A stretch of DNA of 41,886 nt, from assembly GCA_019246795.1 (NCBI GenBank), contig JAFAPY010000128.1, forward strand, positions 1-41,886, written 5' to 3'. Below the pieces are notes generated by a model. The model saw only the letters and a program-made list of their open reading frames with translations, did not search any database and had not been told where the DNA came from. Shown here piece by piece: positions 38,054 through 41,886 of the stretch. Each line of letters begins with the position of its first letter. Within the stretch, counting starts at the first letter, position 1. The position numbers were made by a program, and so were the translations under genes. Origin of the DNA: Streptosporangiaceae bacterium (GTDB taxonomy: Bacteria > Actinomycetota > Actinomycetes > Streptosporangiales > Streptosporangiaceae).

Positions 38054-39540
38054 GTCGGCACCGCCACCGCCGCGCGCGGAAGGTCCGCGCGGCCTGACGA
38101 CGCGAACAGCCGGGACACGGCGGCCGCACAGTAGAAGCCCTGGCAGCGCCCGTTCATGGCCCGGGTCCTGCGCCGCAGCCCGCCGAGGTCGGCGGGCGGC
38201 AGCGGGCTGGCCATGGCATCCCTGATCTCGCCCAGGGTGACCCGCTCGCAGTGGCAGACGATCTGGCCGTAGGCCGGGTCGGCCGCGATCCGCCCCGCAT
38301 CCTGGTACGGCCGCACGCCCGCCTCCCCGATGTAGGCCATGACCGGCGGCGTCCCGAAGACCCCGGAGTGCCCGGAGACCCCCAAGGGCCCGGAGAGACC
38401 GAAGACCCCGGAAAGCCCCGTCACCCGGGGACGCAACGCCAGCCCAGCCGATTCCAGCAGCGATACCACGTGCTCGGCGATGCCCAGCGACGCGGACAGC
38501 CCGGTGGACCGGATGCCGCCCGCGCAGGCGTACCGCCGCCCGGCGTCGGCGTAGATCTGGTAGTCCGGGTGCTCGGTCGCGGCGCGCAGCCCCGCGTAGC
38601 TCGAGGTGATCTCCTCCTCGACCAGCCGCGGCACGATGCGCTGCCCGGCGTCGAGCAAGGACCGAAGCCCGGCGGCGGTGGTACCGAGGTCGCCGCGGTC
38701 GGAGACGTTCTCGGCGGTGGGTCCGAGCAGCACGTTGCCGTACACGGTCGGCGCGACCAGCACCCCCTTGGTCCGCGCCGTCGGGACCGGCAGCAGGATC
38801 GAGCTCAGCAGCGGCCTGGCCAGCTTGTCGAACACGATGAGCTCACCCCGCCGCGGCCGGACGGTGAACCCGCCGCCGCCGCCGAACATCCGGTCGATGA
38901 CGTCGGCGCCCAGCCCGGCGGCGTTGACCACCCAGCGGCACCGCAGCGGCCCCCGCGTGGTGGCGAGCTGATGCCAGCCGTCGCCGGAAGGCGCCACTCC
39001 CGTCACCGACGTGCCGAGAAGCAGCCGCACGCCCGCGCTGACCGCCTCGGTGGCGAAGGCGAGCGGCGTGGTCCACGGGCAGATGATGCTCTCGTCGGGG
39101 ATCTCCAGCGCCGCCACCGCCCCCGGCCCCAGCGAGGGCTCGCGCGCATACAGCTCGGCAGCCGCAACCGGCCGCACGGCGTGGTACCCGTTCCGCCGCG
39201 CGTTGTCCGCGATGGCGGGCAGTGCTGCGGATTGTTCCGGCGTCCAGGCGACCAGCAGCGCGCCGGTCCGCTCCACCGGGATGCCCGCCGCTGCCGCATA
39301 CGAACGCAGCAGTTCGCTGCCGCGCCGCAGCAGCCGCGCCTCCAGGCTGCCCGGCTTGGCGTCGAAGCCGGTGTGCAGGATCGCGGTGTTCGCCTTCGAC
39401 GTGCCGGTGCCGACGTCGGCAGCCGCGTCGGCCAGCACGCAGTCCAGCGAGTACCCGGCCAGCGTCCGGGCGATCGCGGTCCCGACGACGCCCGCCCCGA
39501 TGATCACCACGTCGGCGGGACGCACCTCGGCATCCGTCAT
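38050..39540 (-). CDS. GlpA-like FAD dehydrogenase with C-terminal BFD [2Fe-2S] domain
   Basis: A 496-residue DAO-family flavoenzyme of the anaerobic glycerol-3-phosphate dehydrogenase type. FAD-binding motif VVIIGAGVVGTAIARTL (11-27), SKANTAILHTGFDAKPGSLE as substrate-side loop, and CAGGIRSTGLSASLGIAEHV near the end of the catalytic domain. The C-terminal BFD-like domain carries four cysteines in IVCHCERVTLGEI and MNGRCQGFYC, for a [2Fe-2S] cluster. Between the two domains lies a low-complexity linker (VTGLSGVFGLSGPLGVSGHS) encoded by imperfect repeats at 38354-38412. The stop overlaps the next oxidoreductase. With the kinase upstream it suggests oxidation of a phosphorylated polyol. Confidence 0.86.
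   Translation of the reverse strand: MTDAEVRPADVVIIGAGVVGTAIARTLAGYSLDCVLADAAADVGTGTSKANTAILHTGFDAKPGSLEARLLRRGSELLRSYAAAAGIPVERTGALLVAWTPEQSAALPAIADNARRNGYHAVRPVAAAELYAREPSLGPGAVAALEIPDESIICPWTTPLAFATEAVSAGVRLLLGTSVTGVAPSGDGWHQLATTRGPLRCRWVVNAAGLGADVIDRMFGGGGGFTVRPRRGELIVFDKLARPLLSSILLPVPTARTKGVLVAPTVYGNVLLGPTAENVSDRGDLGTTAAGLRSLLDAGQRIVPRLVEEEITSSYAGLRAATEHPDYQIYADAGRRYACAGGIRSTGLSASLGIAEHVVSLLESAGLALRPRVTGLSGVFGLSGPLGVSGHSGVFGTPPVMAYIGEAGVRPYQDAGRIAADPAYGQIVCHCERVTLGEIRDAMASPLPPADLGGLRRRTRAMNGRCQGFYCAAAVSRLFASSGRADLPRAAVAVPT
38354..38412. repeat. Imperfect repeats coding the linker of the GlpA-like protein
   Basis: CCGAAGACCCCGGA occurs at 38354-38367 and 38399-38412 (45-bp period), with related GGAG/CCC blocks between them. 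The period is a multiple of three, so the frame is kept. It encodes a Gly/Ser/Val linker between the FAD and Fe-S domains. Confidence 0.7.
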
Positions 39541-39666
39541 CGCGCTGCTTCCTTCATGTTCGCGCCATCCGGAAAGCCCTGCGGGCCACCGGCCGCTCGC
39601 ACAGGCCCAAAAGGCCCGCGCTCGCGAACCGGTACCCGTGAAGGGGGAAGGGGAGGTGGGTGGGGC

Positions 39667-41091
39667 TCACTGGGCCACAACCAGCTCGAGCGCGGACCGG
39701 AACGCCGTCATGCGTTCGGCTGCTTCATCGGCGGTGATCGCCGGCTCCACCACCTCTTCCGCCCCGGCCGGTCCCAGGGCCTCGCCGGCGGAGGCTGGGC
39801 CGGAGATCCCGAGCCTGGCCAGCGCGGCCACGCCGAGCGCGGTCGCGTCCGGGGACCGGAAGATCAGCACGGGCACCTGCAGCAGGTCGGCCTGTGCCTG
39901 CACCAGCAGCCGTGACCTGGTCAGCCCGCCGTCCACCCGCAGCGAGGTCAGCGGGCTGCCCAGGTCCGCCGCGGCCGCCGATGCCAGCAGCGTGACCGAC
40001 GCGGCGATGCCCTCGGCGACGGCCCGGGCCAGGTGCTCGCGCGAGGTGCCCAGGTGCATGCCGGTGAACATCCCGCGCGCGCCCGGCTTCCACACCGGTG
40101 CGCCCAGCCCGGCCAGCGCGGGCACGAAGATCACCCCGCCCGTGTCCGGCACCATCCCGCCCACCGCGTCAAGCTCGGCGGGGGCCGCGAGCACCCCGAT
40201 GCCGGCCAGCCAGCGCACCGCGGACCCTGCCGTGTACACCTGGCCGTCCAGGCAGTACGTCGCCGCGCCGCCCGTCCGCCACGCCACCGACGCGGACAGC
40301 CCGGCGCTGGACCGGACGGCCGGGGCGCCGGTGTTCACCAGCAGGAACGCGCCGGTCCCGTAGGTGCACTTGGCGTCGCCCGCGGCCAGGCACCGCTCGC
40401 CGAACAGCGCCGCCTGCTGGTCGACGGCGATCCCGGCGACCGGCAGCGGGCGCCCGAACGCCGACGTCTCGCCCACGACACCGGCGCAGTCGCTGACTGC
40501 GGGCAGCGACCCCGGGTCGACGCCGAACGCCTCGCACGCCGTCGCCGACCAGGTGACCGTGTCCAGGTCCAGCAGCATGGTCCGGGAGGCGGTGGCGGCG
40601 TCGGTCACGTAGTCCGCGCCGAGCCGGCGCAGCAGCCAGGTGTCGGTCGTGGTCACCACGCCGCCCGGCCCGGAGTTCTCCCGCAGCCAGGTCATCTTCG
40701 GCGCGGCGAAGTACGGGTCCAGCCGCAGCCCGGTGATCGCTGCCAGCTCCTCGGCCCGGCCGGCCAGCCGCCGGCACACCCCCGCCGCGCGCCGGTCCTG
40801 CCACACGATCGCCGGGGTCAGCGGCGCGCCGGTCGCCCGGTCCCAGGCCAGTACGGTCTCGCCCTGGTTGGCCAGCGCCACCGCATGGGCCGGGGCGGCG
40901 GCCGCGGCCAGCGCCCTGGCGCCGGCCGCGACCACCGAGCCGAACAGCTCCTCCGGGTCGGCCTCCACCCCGTCCGTGCCCACGCTGCGGGTCCGCACCG
41001 GGACCTCGGCGGCACCGAGCACCGCGCCGCCGGGCCCGACCAGCAGCGCCTTGGTCGCCGAGGTGCCCTGGTCGATGGCGAGGACGTTCAC
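39667..41091 (-). CDS. FGGY-family carbohydrate kinase, glycerol kinase-like
   Basis: A 474-residue sugar/polyol kinase. The phosphate-binding start is NVLAIDQGTSATKAL (D7), the adenosine-side motif GTGAFLLVNTG, and the catalytic Asp is in GIAVDQQAALFGE. The best overall resemblance is to glycerol kinase (AIVWQDRRAAGVCRRL). The glycerol-binding NQRET of GlpK, however, is NQGET here: the Arg that contacts glycerol is Gly, so the substrate may differ. GTG 41091 overlaps the stop of the permease (GTGA). A 126-base gap separates it from the dehydrogenase that follows. Confidence 0.87.
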   Translation of the reverse strand: MNVLAIDQGTSATKALLVGPGGAVLGAAEVPVRTRSVGTDGVEADPEELFGSVVAAGARALAAAAAPAHAVALANQGETVLAWDRATGAPLTPAIVWQDRRAAGVCRRLAGRAEELAAITGLRLDPYFAAPKMTWLRENSGPGGVVTTTDTWLLRRLGADYVTDAATASRTMLLDLDTVTWSATACEAFGVDPGSLPAVSDCAGVVGETSAFGRPLPVAGIAVDQQAALFGERCLAAGDAKCTYGTGAFLLVNTGAPAVRSSAGLSASVAWRTGGAATYCLDGQVYTAGSAVRWLAGIGVLAAPAELDAVGGMVPDTGGVIFVPALAGLGAPVWKPGARGMFTGMHLGTSREHLARAVAEGIAASVTLLASAAAADLGSPLTSLRVDGGLTRSRLLVQAQADLLQVPVLIFRSPDATALGVAALARLGISGPASAGEALGPAGAEEVVEPAITADEAAERMTAFRSALELVVAQ

Positions 41092-41886
41092 TCCAGCATC
41101 GGCTCCCCGGGCTCGGTGCGCATCGCCCGCCGCTCGGTAACCAGCTGCACCAGGTAGAACACCAGGCCCACGCCGAGCGCGCCGAGCACGTAGTACTGCG
41201 CATCGCGGAACTCCGACGGCCCGATCAGCACGATCAGCTCATAGGCGAGCCAGATCAGCGCGCCCGCGATGATGGGGATCTCCCATTTCCCGAACGGCCG
41301 GCGCTGCGCGGCCTCGTTCCCCGCGCGGCGCCGGGCGGTGAACGTGTACAGCAGCACCGTGCCGGAGTACAGCAGCGCGGGCATGATCGTGGAGGCGGTG
41401 AACAAGGTGGCCAGCGCCCCGGTGTGGGTGCGCAGCACCAGCGTGATCGCGGCGCCGAGCACCGCGGCGAGCACGGTGGCCCAGCTCGGGCCGCCAGTGG
41501 CCCTCGGCACCTGGCTGAGGAACTGGTGGCCGGGCAGCCGCCGGTCCCGCGCCATGGCGAAGATCAGACGGCCGTTGGTGACCATGATGACCATGCCGCA
41601 GGCGAAGATCGAGATGCAGACGAAGACGAGGAAGAACTTCTGCACCACGCCACCGAGCACATCGTGCACGATCGAGGCCACCGGCGCGGAGCTAGCATAC
41701 GCCGCCTTGTTCGTCGCGAACGCGAGGACGAGCAGGAAGGCGAACCCGACGACGCCGGACAGCAGCACCGCGCGGACCATCGCCTTCGGGATGACCTTGT
41801 GCGGCTCGTGCGTTTCCTCGGCCAGGTTGCTCGCCGATTCGAAGCCGACGATCGTATACGCGCCGAGCAGCGTGGCCAGCATGAAC
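41088..41886 (-). CDS. APC-family amino-acid/polyamine permease, C-terminal part
   Basis: The last 265 residues or so of a membrane transporter; its N-terminus is beyond the right edge of the window. The visible part has GAYTIVGFESASNLAEETHE, the conserved APC segment after helix 5, then IPKAMVRAVLLSGVVGF and GRLIFAMARDRRLPG, followed by four to five more helices and a charged tail ending EPGEPMLE. It would import an amino acid, amine or similar solute. Overlap with the kinase gene places it first in the visible operon. APC carriers rarely carry polyols, so the transported solute may be an amino alcohol. Confidence 0.86.
   Translation of the reverse strand, partial: FMLATLLGAYTIVGFESASNLAEETHEPHKVIPKAMVRAVLLSGVVGFAFLLVLAFATNKAAYASSAPVASIVHDVLGGVVQKFFLVFVCISIFACGMVIMVTNGRLIFAMARDRRLPGHQFLSQVPRATGGPSWATVLAAVLGAAITLVLRTHTGALATLFTASTIMPALLYSGTVLLYTFTARRRAGNEAAQRRPFGKWEIPIIAGALIWLAYELIVLIGPSEFRDAQYYVLGALGVGLVFYLVQLVTERRAMRTEPGEPMLE

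Overview
The window is very GC-rich with strong G/C preference at third codon positions, and its gene content (actinobacterial-type [NiFe] hydrogenase, long mycobacterial-type Lhr helicase, MenB, OmpR-type regulator) points to a chromosomal segment of a high-GC actinobacterium, probably a soil lineage related to Streptosporangiales or similar. I see no rRNA, tRNA, CRISPR array, phage or insertion-sequence gene. Genes are densely packed and many neighbours overlap by 4 bases (ATGA or GTGA), so most blocks read as translationally coupled operons.

Layout. 1-2022 (minus): an OmpR-family response regulator without a kinase, then a polar amino-acid ABC transporter (binding lipoprotein and the start of its permease). 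2163-3952: a class I glutamine amidotransferase and a zinc alcohol dehydrogenase whose reading frames run into each other through a 23-bp tandem repeat. 4174-8670 (plus): an Lhr-type helicase carrying a 27-bp in-frame tandem repeat. 8726-15613 (minus): an eight-gene hydrogenase operon (small subunit, large subunit, NifU-like protein, three hydrogenase-associated proteins of unknown role, maturation protease, HypA), with a divergent regulator at 16077 that joins an anti-sigma-like ATPase fold to a helix-turn-helix. 16757-19945: YceI protein, a PQQ-repeat lipoprotein and MenB. 20076-24401 (plus): a seven-gene Mrp-type cation/proton antiporter operon arranged in the order of the archaeal membrane-bound hydrogenase Mbh but with no hydrogenase module attached. 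24516-27507: GH15 glycosidase and YihY membrane protein, divergent. 27565-28857 (minus): enolase-superfamily enzyme with a 51-residue partner. 29148-32069: hemerythrin-like protein, a decayed polysaccharide deacetylase fragment, two paralogous MarR regulators around a DUF1275 membrane protein, and palindromic operators. 32205-34213: GMC oxidoreductase with a small partner protein. 34247-36025: ATP-dependent DNA ligase. 36144-36695: DUF1269-like membrane protein. 36692-41886 (minus): an operon of APC permease, FGGY kinase, GlpA-like dehydrogenase with a [2Fe-2S] domain, and a second FAD/NAD(P) oxidoreductase.

How the genes work together. The hydrogenase block resembles the high-affinity group 1h (formerly group 5) enzymes that oxidise trace atmospheric H2; the protease and HypA mature the large subunit, while the other hyp genes must lie elsewhere. 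The Mrp-type operon lies about 4.5 kb from the hydrogenase regulator and is the most unusual ion-transport unit here. The right-hand operon looks like uptake, phosphorylation and flavin-dependent oxidation of a glycerol-like compound, but the kinase departs from glycerol kinase at a substrate-contact residue. The window also holds several dispersed or tandem repeats that sit inside genes, including a 39-bp hairpin element present twice, once in frame within an oxidoreductase gene.
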